A stretch of DNA of 64,000 nucleotides from Hygrophila difformis. Its lineage: Eukaryota; Streptophyta; Magnoliopsida; Lamiales; Acanthaceae. The stretch lies in NCBI GenBank assembly GCA_030278955.1, contig JAOANR010000003.1:35544054-35608053 (forward strand), written 5' to 3'. How positions within the stretch are numbered: position 1 is the first letter of the stretch; each line of letters begins with the position of its first letter. The translations under genes were made by a program, and so were the position numbers. Under the pieces are notes generated by a model. It ran no database searches, was not told where the DNA came from, and worked only from the letters and a program-made list of their open reading frames with translations. Shown here piece by piece: positions 35,946 to 46,933 of the stretch.

Positions 35946-38669
35946 ACAGGTCACTGCTTCCTTGCTTATATAAAACCAGATGATTCTATATTTAGAACTA
36001 TCACTACTGCACCTGAAATGCCTTTGGAATTTTCTGAAATGCTTGACAGGAACAAGGATGTTTTTCCAGATGAAGTCCCAGCTGGACTCCCATCATTGAG
36101 AGGCGTTGAGCACATAATTGATTTTGTTCCCGGAACCTCCATCCCGAACAGACCAACCTACCGCATGAATCCAAAGAAAACAAAGGAGATACCGCGGCAG
36201 GTTCAAGCACTACTTGACAAGGGATGGGTTCGTGAAAGTCTATCGCCTTGTGCCGTCCCAGTCTTGCTCGTACCAAAGAAGAACAGTAAATGGAGGATGT
36301 GTGTTGATTGCCGTGCAGTCAACGCTATCACCATCAAGTACCGTCATCTGATTCCCTGACTGGACGACATGTTAGATGAATTGGGAGGAGCCAGTGTGTT
36401 TACAAAGATCGATCTTAAGAGTGGATACCATCAGATTCGCATGCAACCGGGCGACGAATGGAAGACCGCCTTCAAAACCAAATTTGGTCTATATGAGTGG
36501 CTTGTCATGCCATTCGGACTGACGAATGCTCCATCTACTTTCATGCGACTGATGAATGAAACTCTAAGACAATTTATTGGGAAATTCGTTGTAGTTTATT
36601 TTGACGACATCTTGATATACAGTAGTATTGATACAGACCATGTTTCACATGTTCAACAGGTGTTGAGCAAACTCAGATCCGTACAACTGTATGCCAACTA
36701 CGACTAGTGCATCTTCCATGTGCCAGAGGTCACTTTTCTTGGATTCGTGGTTGGGAAAGATGGTCTCAAAGTGGACGAATCAAAGATCCGAGCTATATCC
36801 GAATGGAAGCCACCCACCTCTGTACACGAAGTTCGCAGTTTCTTGGGTCTGAGTGGTTTCTTCAGACGATTCGTACCACAGTTCAGTGTAATAGTGGCCC
36901 CGATCACTTCGTTGCTCAAGAAGGAAAATCAGTTTAAGTGGGGGCTGAGTCAACAAAAAGCTTTTGATGAACTGAAAGACAAGCTAACCCATGCACCTAT
37001 TCTTGCATTGCCGAATTTTGACTTGCCATTTGAAGTAGAAAGCATTGCGTCAGGTACTAGAATTGGAGCAGTTCTGCTGCAAGAAGGACGTCCAATAGCC
37101 TATTACAGTGAGAAGTTCAGTGGAGCACAGTTGAACTACTCAACATACGACAAGGAATTATATGCTATTGTCCGGGCCTTAAAGACATGGCAGCACTACC
37201 TTCGAGGAAGAGAATTCTTAATCAATACCGATCATGAGACATTGAAGCATATCCGTTAACAGGCCAGCTTAGCAAGAGACATGCTTGTTGGAGCACTTTC
37301 ATTGAGGCCTTTCCATACGTAATCCGGTATAAGAAAGGAAAAGACAACGTTTTAGCGGATGCACTTTCAAGGAGAACTGCATTGGCAACATTCGCTGCAA
37401 CTAGGGTCATAGGATTTGAGCATGTTAAGGGTCAGTATGCTACTGACGAAGATTTTAAAGAAGTTTTTGAGAAGACTCAGAAAAATGGGTTCAAAGAATT
37501 TTCCCAGACAAACGGATTTCTGTATTTTGAAAACAGGTTGTGTATTCCGAAGGGATCTATCCGACAATTGCTGATTCAAGAGGCTCATGGAAGCGGCCTC
37601 ATGGGACACTTCGGAAAGGATGCAACAATGGGAATGCTTGTGGAACGGTTCTACTGCCTGGCATGAAGAAACAGGTAGTTGATTACATTGCCAAGTGTTT
37701 GGTCTGTCTGAGGGCCAAGTCAACTGTCAAACCACATGGCTTGTATCAAGCATTACCGGTGCCAGAAGGACCCTAGCTCGATATATCTATGGACTTTTTA
37801 CTGGGTTTGCCTCGAACTGCGAGAGCAAATGATTTGATTTTCGTAGTCGTCGATCGATTTTCGAAGATGGCTCATTTTATCCCATGTGCGAAGACCAACG
37901 ATGCCAGCCATATTGCGAAATTGTTCTTTCAAGAAGTGGTACGTCTACACAGAGTACCAAAATTAATCTTCTCTGATCACGATGCCAAGTTTGTTAGCTA
38001 TTTCTGGAAGAGATTTTGGCGCGAAATGGGCACACAACTTTTATTCTCCACTTCGTATCATCCTCAAATGGATGGACAGACCGAAGCAGTGAATCGCGTG
38101 TTGGGTAACCTTCTACGTATCATTATTTCGACAAACTAAAAAAGCTAGGATGAATGTTTGCCACACATTGAATTTTCTTATAACAGACACATTCATCGTG
38201 CCACACACATGTCACCTTTTGAGATAGTTTATGGATTTAATCCGCTAACCCCGCTTGATTTTCTGCCACTACCTCGTAGTGAGCACATGAATTTAAATGG
38301 CAGGGATAGAGGAAAGGCGATCAAAGACCTTCATCAGAATGTGCGCGAAAGTCTCGAAAAGGCATCCGAAAATTATGCCCGACAGGCCAACAAGGGCCGG
38401 AAGAAGCTGCTTCTGAAACCCGGTGATTGGGTTTGGGTTCACATGCGAAAGGAAAGATTTCCTGCACAGAGACACGGAAAGCTCGCACCTCGCGGAACAG
38501 GACCCTTTAGAGTCCTTGAGAAAATTAATGACAATGCTTATAAGATTGAACTGCCTGATGATTATAATATTCATCCGACTTTTATTGTGGCAGATCTTTC
38601 TTTATTTAAGCGAGACGAGGAGTTGGAATCTGATCGGTTGATGGATAAACCTCCCCAAGGGGGTGGGGA
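35946..38669 (+). pseudogene. pol: Element D pol, copy 2: RT-RNaseH-INT
   Basis: RT with YFDD, RNase H ([25 protein letters not shown]), integrase (zinc-finger region EAHGSGLMGHFGKDAT and CLVCLRAKS; triad in [19 protein letters not shown] and [12 protein letters not shown]) and a C-terminal part (LLLKPGDWVWVHMRKERFP, NDNAYKIELPDDYN). No chromodomain is visible. This suggests a CRM- or Galadriel-type chromovirus, with moderate confidence. Stops and shifts include TGA at 36357, TAG near 36705, TAA at 37257, and frame changes near 37380 and 37660. Translation stays open across the LTR boundary to 38895. Confidence 0.85.
38655..38669 (+). other. Element D polypurine tract
   Basis: The purine run AAGGGGGTGGGGA directly abuts the 3' LTR start TGGCGTGG, as needed to prime plus-strand DNA synthesis. 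Confidence 0.8.
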
Positions 38670-39926
38670 TGGCGTGGTCACCGGAACAAATGGACTGATA
38701 ATACCTATCTTTCCTGATGGGCCGGTATCCAGACAACGGATCAAAAGGTTCACCAATTCCATTTATCATTTTCTATTGCAGGAAACAGATAAAGCTGAAC
38801 CCAAAGGAGCCAAAAAGATGTTGTTGCTGATCCAACTTGAAGAATACCGGAAGGGCCCGGGACCCATCACTCTGGGTCCCACCTCCTTGAATTGAAACCG
38901 GAAGCAGAATGACCTCCAGATGCAAATACGGAACAAATCAGCATGAAGAGGTCAGAATGAAGGGTCCCACCGTCACCGTCGCCGCTGCCACCGCCGGAAA
39001 GTTCGCCGGAGCTCCGACGAGGTTGCCGGAATCTGGCCGGAAGTTCGCCGGAAAAGTCTCCGGTCAACTGAGGTCAACGCCGGAACAGTGCAGTGGACCC
39101 CAGATCAATTCAGTCCGGAAACCTTCAAGTCCAGGACCCTCGTCGCCAGTCCAGGACCCCCGTCGCTAGACAAGCTCCCACGATGCTAGACGAGGCTTAC
39201 GACGCAAGCCCTCGGCTTACGACGTGTGACCCACGACGCTAAGCCCTTCCCCGTCGCAAGCCTATGCCTCACGATGGAACCGTTGCCTTACGACGTGGAC
39301 CCCTACGATGCTAGGCCACTCACGTCGCCAGCCCATGGTTAGTGTCGTAGCCCCCAGCCTTGCGACGAGAGCCTTCGGACCAGCAGCTTACGATGCGGAA
39401 CTCCTCTTACAACGCGAGACGAGGATCACGTCGTACCATTAGGCTCGCGTCGTCCTGTTTCCATTTTTGTGTATTTTCATTTCCCGATTGTTGAGACAAT
39501 ATTAGGGTTGTTTAAGTTACTTGTATTAGTTGTTGGATTTGGTTCCCCTATATATATTTTGGGAACGACCTTGTTACTCACTTTGAATCTTTTGAAATTG
39601 AATCTTTCTTATTCAAAGTCATTTTCTTCTCCCGAGAACAACACTTGTTCTCAGCACTATTGTGAATCATTCCATCTTGGAACCTCACACCTTGGAGAAT
39701 CAAGCCGACTCCATGGACACACGATCGATGCACTTGAAAGGGGTCTCTTTGGGTTAGTTGTATCTAATCCCTCGAGTGAATTCGGGTCACCTTCGATCTA
39801 GGTTTGGCTATCTTTCTTTTGTGTTTCCCACCATTTATCCTCATTCCCTTCTCGGTTTCCACTCCTCTTCATTTCTCAAGTCCATATATTGCAATATTGT
39901 TCAAGAATCGGTCCAGGGCTACGGCA
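38670..39926 (+). mobile_element. Element D 3' LTR
   Basis: A 1257-bp LTR that begins TGGCGTGGTCACCGG and ends GGGCTACGGCA, closely matching the 5' LTR. TATA-like TATATATA at 39549-39556. The pol frame continues 75 codons into it and includes GPVSRQRIKRFTNSIYHFLL, so the last part of Pol is encoded by U3. Confidence 0.92.
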
Positions 39927-39931
39927 AGCGA

Positions 39932-41184
39932 GATCTGAGACTTCCCCGGGCGTAGGTTGGTACGTGAAAGAAGGTAATAATCTTAAGTTCATGTCGTATA
40001 GTCGAGTATTGATCTAACGATAGCTATTTTTCACCTTGAAACCATGAATCGGAACGAAAGGAAGAGGACGAAGGAACTAGGACGAGTTCGAGGATTCCGG
40101 AAGCCACGTCAAGGAATTCTAAAGTTGTAGATCTGATACCAGGTAAGTTAATTCTTACCATGCGGTTTTGGTGGCCTAAAACTCAACGGAACTTAAGGAT
40201 TAATTAAAGGACTTAAAAATCTGTCAAAAGAGAAATCGTATGTGCGCAGTTTTTAAAATCGAATTTTTCGAACCATTTCGAGCGCTTAAAACGAAAAACT
40301 CAAAACTGAAACTTCAGTGCTCTGCGGGGTGCCCTCCTAACCATTCACTTCGTGCCTATAAGGACGATGGTGATCCCTTATATGAAAAATTGAGCGAAAA
40401 CAGCGAGAGATAGGACCTACACTCTCGGGAATATCTGTATGGGTTTCTCGAAACTCCGCAGTGTTACTGGGTATGGCAGATACGGCTGCGGCCGTGGATT
40501 ACCGGCTATACGAGATATTGTTGAGATTGCTTTGCAATCTTGAAATACTTGAGATACACTTGAGACACTTGATCTTGAAGTAGCGGGAACTTAAAAGACT
40601 AGAATGCTTGATTAATTAAATTGTTTACTGCCTTTAAATTCTTGTTCATTCTTATTTAGCTGTTAAATTAAATCTCTGCTTTTAAATCAAAACCTTGTTA
40701 TCTATTCAGTCGATTTATACTGTTAAAGTTGTGCATGATGTAAGGTAAATTTTTATATAATTAAATGCTTTCAAACCCCATTATTGTTATGTTAGGAGTT
40801 AGCTTAGTCAGTATTTATATACTGATAAAACCATAATTTTTTTTTTTTTTTTGTCAGAGTATGGAGAATATGCCTGATCATATGCACGCATTGGGTTTGG
40901 GGGAATAAACCGCTGTGTCGCTTCTTCTATTTATTTACTTGGACTTATTTTATACACTGTGTTTTGGCCATGTTGGCCCAATTTGTATTTCCGCTGCAAC
41001 TTACTTTAAATTAGTATATGATATAAACTACATTATTTATTTATGTTATGACGGGCTTGTTTTAAATTATTTTTCTGAAATACCTTAGCCTTGCATCTCT
41101 CAAGCGAGCTCGAATGAGCCGTATCTTGCATGGGAGGTGTGGCGGTGGCATCCCGGCCTGGGTTACCAAAACCGGGGTGTTACA
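39932..41184 (+). mobile_element. Element C 5' LTR, part 2
   Basis: It resumes after D at GATCTGAGACTTCCCC and ends ACCGGGGTGTTACA. A predicted leader intron runs from AG|GTAAGTTAA at 40143 to TTTTGTCAG at 40857. Compared with the 3' LTR copy, about 0.5 kb is missing near 40317, where the sequence jumps to the conserved GTGCTCTGCGGGGTGCCC block. Confidence 0.87.
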
Positions 41185-41187
41185 AGT

Positions 41188-41200
41188 TGATATCAGAGCC
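41188..41200 (+). other. Element C primer-binding site and leader start
   Basis: TTGATATCAGAGCC, one base off the initiator-Met site found in A. The leader to 41650 repeats AGCCCAA about ten times. Confidence 0.8.
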
Positions 41201-41652
41201 CGGAATGTTTTAAACTATTATTTTAAAGCTATTATTTTTAAACTATGAATATTTTAAAGCTATTCTTCTTAGAGCCCAAATTTTTAAAACCCAAAATTTT
41301 AGCCCAAATATTTTTGAAAGCCCAACATTTTATTTACTTATTATTTTAGCCCAACATTATATTTACTTATCCTTGGGCCCAATTATTTAAGCCGAATAGT
41401 TATATTTTAAATAGAGCCCAAAATTTATTATTTTTGGCCCAATATAGAGGCCCAAAAACTTTTACCCTTATTATTTTTAAATTATCCATGGAATAAATTT
41501 TATTTTAAAAGCCCATGAAAAAATAAATAGATATAGTACATAATTTTTATTTTTTTTGCGGATTATCACTTGCATACATGCATGTATTTTCTTGCACATA
41601 GCTGGCCTAGTAGCTTGATATGATCTGACCTAACTTTTCTTTTACACTAGAC

Positions 41653-41696
41653 GGATGACCAAAACATGGTAAACTTGATGATGAAAATAATGAACG
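41653..41696 (+). pseudogene. Element C pre-gag ORF, 5' piece
   Basis: Homologous to the element A pre-gag ORF at 10894, but its ATG is ACG. It reads DDQNMVNLMMKIMN and is cut at 41696 by element G. It continues at 54268. Confidence 0.7.
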
Positions 41697-42383
41697 TGTT
41701 GGGGCCACGAGAAATAGTGGGCCGCAAGAGAAATAATTGGGCCATAAAAACATGGGCCAAGAGAGAGAGAGTTTAAAGAAAGTAAGTTCAGAATCAATAG
41801 GGCCGAACAATCCAAGAAAACAAATGAAAGAACGTTCCAAGAGGCAGGAGATTTCGGCCGAAATGATTCCAAGGCAGCTGAAACCAAATCAACCGATAAG
41901 AGGAAGACAGAATTTGGCTTAAAGGAATCGGCCGGAGAGCGGTTATTTCAGCTCCGGCTATAAATAGGGGACGCCATGCACAGAAATAGGGAGAGATCAA
42001 TCCAACCCCCAAATTCCTTTATCAAGTTTAATTCTTTTGTATCTTTACTGCTTTCCTTTACTGCTTTCATTTACCTTGCTTTCCTAGAATCTAGCTTAGT
42101 TAGCTCATAGCGGTTAATTACTTCCAAGTCCGCTGTTGTTCCTTAACAACCGGCAGTTTGGTTTCATTTTCTCGGTGAATTCGCCGTTGTTTCTTAACAA
42201 CTGGTAGATTTCCCATTGTATTTTGTTGCCATTTCCATTTTTAAAGGATATTCAGTCAAGTTTGGGCATAATTTGTCAAGTTTGGGCGCATTATTGTTAA
42301 TCCGAACCCATAACCGGTTTGATCCTTTTCCGGTAGTCTCCCTTGAGGAGAAAAAGGTCCTTGGCTCGACCCGAGGCCAAACA
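41697..42383 (+). mobile_element. Element G 5' LTR
   Basis: A 687-bp LTR that begins TGTTGGGGCC and ends GAGGCCAAACA, flanked by the perfect target duplication GAACG (41692-41696 and 54263-54267). TATA box TATAAATA at 41959-41966. Several TGGGCC words lie in U3. Confidence 0.95.
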
Positions 42384-42384
42384 G

Positions 42385-42401
42385 TGGCACGCCAGTGGGA
42401 C
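42385..42401 (+). other. Element G primer-binding site
   Basis: TGGCACGCCAGTGGGAC, one base after the LTR; the same class as in B. Confidence 0.8.
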
Positions 42402-42406
42402 TCGAA

Positions 42407-44970
42407 ATGGCATTTGAGACACAAGCAACTCCAGCAATCAACACGGCGGCGAGGACTGATTTGCCGCCGATTCAGGAAGAACGCACAGCAGAAACTGGAG
42501 AATTCCCCCCAGGATTCCCCGGACCATCGAACTTCCACATTCAGGAGTTTTCGAACGACGATTTAACCCCGCGGTTCCGTGATCAGGTCCAATTTATGGT
42601 GGAAGCGGCGGTTACCAGTTCGGTCCGGCAGATAGAAGGCAATATCCTGGCAGCGATGCTAGCGATGTTGCGAGCCGAATTGGCGAGGAGTACGTATCCG
42701 ATGGGAACGCAGCATGTACCAATGGCGCAGAATCCGCCACCTGCGATGCAAAATCCTCACAATTTTCAACAGCATGCCTATCGGCCGCTAGGAGGGCAGG
42801 GACCACGACCTTTCGTCCCTCCGCAGCAAAGGTACGATCAGCAACATAATCAACTGCATCAACCAGCAGTGCAACCGCCTGCTCCAGTGGTACAACAACA
42901 ATATGCACCACAGCAGCTGAATCCGCCACAACTGGTTGATAGAGAGCTTATTGCTGACATCATCCGTACACAATTTGGGAATCTTATCGGCCAGGAGAAT
43001 AGGCCGATGTAGAGGAAACCTTATCCAGATTATATTGAGGAGCAGTATCCACTGCCTAGAGGAGTGAAGGTTCCCGATTTCAATACGTTCTCAGGAGAAG
43101 TCGGCCGATCTACGATAGAACATATTAGCCGATTCACGGCGCAATGCACCAGAATAGTCCAAAATGATTTTCATAAGCTGATATTGTTCAGTTTATCGTT
43201 AACAGGTCAAGCGTTCGAGTGGTACATTAATTTACCAGCCGGATCGGTCAATACTTGGGCCGAAATGGAACGGTTATTTCATGACCGATTTTACAATACT
43301 AGTACGGAAATATTGGTGGTTGACCTGACATCAACCAAGCAGAAGGCGACCGAATCAGTTACTGAGTTCATTGAAAGATTTTATGCAGTGAAGGCTCAAA
43401 TGAAGACAATGCTGCCGGAGCTTGAATATATTTAAATCTTGAAGCAGAATCTGAAGTTTGCCATCAAGGACAGATTGATGGTTACAAGACCCAGGATTGT
43501 GGCCGAATTAACGGCCGAAGCCATAAGAATGGAGACTTATTTGGCGGAACAAGCGGCTTTCAAATCAAGCCGAAGTCAAAGTGGCAGATCGCAACCTATC
43601 CAGTCAGCTGCTTCTTTTGCAGAGTCTCTGGATAGATGCGAAATTGTGGAAGAATATAATGCGGACGACATTCCTGCCTTAGCCGAAGTAGCAAGGGCTG
43701 AATTAGTCATTAAGAAGCCTATGACTTGTCCAGCTCTTCGGCCAGTCAGAGGCAAGGAGAAAGAAGGAGAGGTCAGGGACGAATCTCAGAGGTTTTATTC
43801 TTTCGACCTATCTCAAATGGACGAAATATTCGACTATTGCCAGAAGAATGGATTATTGGAGTTTAAAGGGAATCATCCGCAGCCCACCAAGGAGCAAATG
43901 GAAGCTGGATGGTGTAGATTCCACGGATCGGCTACTCATTCTACAGCGGTCTGTGGACACTTCAGAAATCTGATCCAGAAGCATGTAGATGATGGAAAGT
44001 TGAAATTTCCAGACATGCTCATGGCAATCGATAAGAATCCGTTCCATGTCGCGAACATGGTAATGGTGCATCCCAATCAGAACAAGTCTGTACATGATTG
44101 ATTGGGTGATCAACCTTCGTCCAGTAAAAGTTCTGTGCACAATCGGCTAGGAAGTCAGCCATCGGCCCAGAAGAAGACAGGAGTATAGAGACGTTTGGGG
44201 TCCCCGCAGAAAGGGAAAAAGAAGATTTCGGATGTTTTTGACCGATTGGGAGAATATGAAGCTAAGGAGAGGATTAAGTAATCGGACAAATCTCAGAAGA
44301 CGGAAGCAAAAAGCGAAAATGGAAGGCCAACGTTGAAAATTATATCTAACGGTTGGGATTCAGAGATGAAACTGACAGCTGATAAGCGGAATGGAAAGAC
44401 GGTGATCCAGATCACAGTACCTGAAGATGCTGTTTCTCTTGAAATGAAGAGATTTAGGAGGCCACCAGCGAATACTCAGGTAGGCCAGTGGGTTCAAAAT
44501 TCCCCGAAGGCAAGGCATTTCGGCCAACGCCGATTTGAGAACTTAGCTTGGAGGGCCGAAGAGAAAAAGGTTCCAAAGGGAAAGGGATCTTATCGTACCT
44601 TCAAATGGAGAATGCAACGGCTTAAAGCAGCAGCTGTATGTGAGGAAGAAGAGTACGAAATGATGCATATGGAAGGAGATTTCCCAGATGATTGTTCTTC
44701 ATCTGGAGGAAGGATCCTTGATAGAGTATTTTCGGCTCGATTGAAATCAGCCGAAGGGAAGGAAGAGAGGAAGCCAAAAGAAGAACAAGATCGGATGAGA
44801 AATAAGACTGAGTTTTGGCCGAAAGCGATCCAGCTAAAGGCCGAAAATGAGCAGTCAAAATCAAATGAGGAATGGAAACCTAGACCAGTCCGAACTAGGG
44901 AATGGAAGCCAAAGACAACCATCGTCCCGAACAGTGATACACTTAGCAACGGTCACAGGGGTGAATGAGG
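42407..44970 (+). pseudogene. gag: Element G gag (Tat/Retand-like)
   Basis: One frame from ATG 42407 carries a Gln/Pro-rich N-terminal part, the Gag domain (YPLPRGVKVPDFNTFSG, TGQAFEWYINLP, FHDRFYNTSTE, ESVTEFIERFYAVKAQ), and a CX-H type segment (WCRFHGSATHSTAVCGHFRNL). In-frame stops sit at 43010, 43433, about 44099, 44186 and 44278. A basic, charged linker then runs to 44968. The stops are spread but the frame is otherwise kept, so the decay is by point mutation and fairly recent. Confidence 0.85.
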
Positions 44971-45755
44971 AATATTGGTCTGATTCTGAACCAGCTGTGG
45001 CTTTCTGTCAGAAGGAAGGAGAATACTTTGCCAAAGAAGAGCCCTTAGTAGATTTCTGCTTCGACAAACTCGAAGCATTTCGGCCAGAGGCTGAAATAGA
45101 GAAAGTGGTCGAAGAAGGATATGAGGCATTTGTCCCCGAAGCTCAACCAAGCACGATTTTGCCTCCGACTGCAAAGATGTCTCAGGATGTGAGACCTTTG
45201 TATGTTAAAGGTTGGGTCAATGGGAGACCGCTTAGAAGAATGTTTATTGAAGGAGGAGCAACCGTCAATATCATGCCATTGTCTACATTGACGAAGATAG
45301 GCCGCTCAAAGGAAGACCTAGTCCCAACAAGGATGAAAGTATTGAGTTTCGTGGGAGCTCAAACAGCGGCCGAAGGATGTATTCTAGTGGATGTAATGGT
45401 CGGGACAATCTCGATTCCGACCATGTCCTTTGTTGTAGATGCAGAAGTCCCGTATGCGGCCCTATTAGGCCGATGCTGGATACATACATCCCGATGTTTG
45501 CCATCAACACTGCACCAGAAAGTGTGGTTCTGGAAAAAGGATGGCACAGTTGAAGAAGTTGATGGAGATCAACCTCCGTTTCCAGTCAGCTCATCCGGCC
45601 GAATTGATGCGGTATTATACGAAGAGCCCATACAACCATTCCTAGCAGTGGTAGGGGAACGGTACCCGCAGGTTGTCGAGTGTGATTGGACAGATTTGGG
45701 GTTCGAAATCAGATATCAGGCCGACAAATGGCCAGTTGATGAAGAAAGTAAATGA
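44950..45755 (+). pseudogene. Element G protease region
   Basis: A frame change relative to gag precedes an open stretch with an acidic leader (EYWSDSEPAVAF) and an aspartic-protease core, MFIEGGATVNIMPLSTL and AALLGRCWIH. The catalytic Asp of the D-G-G-A motif usual in this lineage is Glu here, so the enzyme is probably dead. It is followed at 45752 by the RT frame. Confidence 0.75.
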
Positions 45756-46933
45756 TGGATGCACAACCGAAACAAGCGATCGAGTTCGAATCGGCCGAAC
45801 TCGGAGCTTCAGACAATAAAGCAGGATGGAGCGAACTCATGGATGCTATTCCAAAACGAACACCGGATTTCAAAGCTCAAGACCCCTTGAAAGTGGTCAA
45901 TGTTGGCACAGATGAGCACCCGAGGGAGATCCCATTGAGTGCAAATTTAGATCAGCAGATGACAAGCCGATTCAAGTAGGTGTTAATCGAGTTCAAGGAT
46001 TGTTTCGCATGGGACTATACAGAAATGCCAGGATTGGAGCGATCGATTGTGGAGCATAGATTACCAATCAAAGAAGGGTTTAGGCCGCATAAACAGCCGG
46101 CCAGGAGGGCAGCGCCCGAAATAGTCCCAAGAATAAAAGAAGAAATAGAAAAATTGTTAGCGGCCGGATTCGTGAGGCCAGCTAAATATGTAGAGTGGTT
46201 GTCAAATATTGTTCCTGTAATAAAGAAGAATGGGAAATTAAGAGTTTGTATTGATTTCAGAAATTTTAACATAGCCACTCCTAAAGATGAATATATGATG
46301 CCTATTGTCGATTTGTTGATTGATTCGGCCGCAAAACAGGGGATGCTATCATTTATGGATGGATATTCAGGATACAACCAAATCTTTATGGCCGAAGAAG
46401 ATGTCCATAAAACTGCATTTCGATGCCCTGGAGCTATAGGAATATATGAATGGGTAGTAATGCCATTCGGGTTGAAGAATGCAGGAGCTACTTATCAAAT
46501 GGCCATGAATTATGTCTTTCATGATCTAATAGGAGAATGTGTTGAAGTCTACATCGACGATGTCATGGTCAGATCCAAAGATATGGAGAGCCACTTGGAC
46601 GATTTGCGAAGGGTATTCACAAGGATGAGGCTACATGAAGTCAAAATGAATCCAGCTAAGTGCGCTTTTGGAGTGCAAGCAGGGAATTTTCTGGGGTTCT
46701 TGGTACACAATAAAGGCATAGAAGTTGATGCGAATAAGACCAGAGCGATCCAAGAAGCCAGGCCTCCACATGATAAGAAGAGTCTTCAAAAATTCCTTGG
46801 GAAGATCGGTTTCTTGAGACGATTCCTGGCAAATGCTGCCGGGAAGTCGAAACCACTAACCGATTTACTGAGGTTGAAGAAAGAGGAGGAATTCAAATGG
46901 GGAGTTGATCAACAAGGGCCTTTGTGCAATTGA
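45752..46933 (+). pseudogene. Element G reverse transcriptase
   Basis: After a stop at 45977-45979 an open frame holds all RT blocks: CFAWDYTEMPGL, GFVRPAKYVEWLSNIVPV, SGYNQIFMAEEDVHKTAF, FGLKNAGATYQ, the active site VYIDDVMVRS and LGFLVHNKGIEVD. The YIDD catalytic site is intact. The frame is lost near 46925, within the connection to RNase H. Confidence 0.88.
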
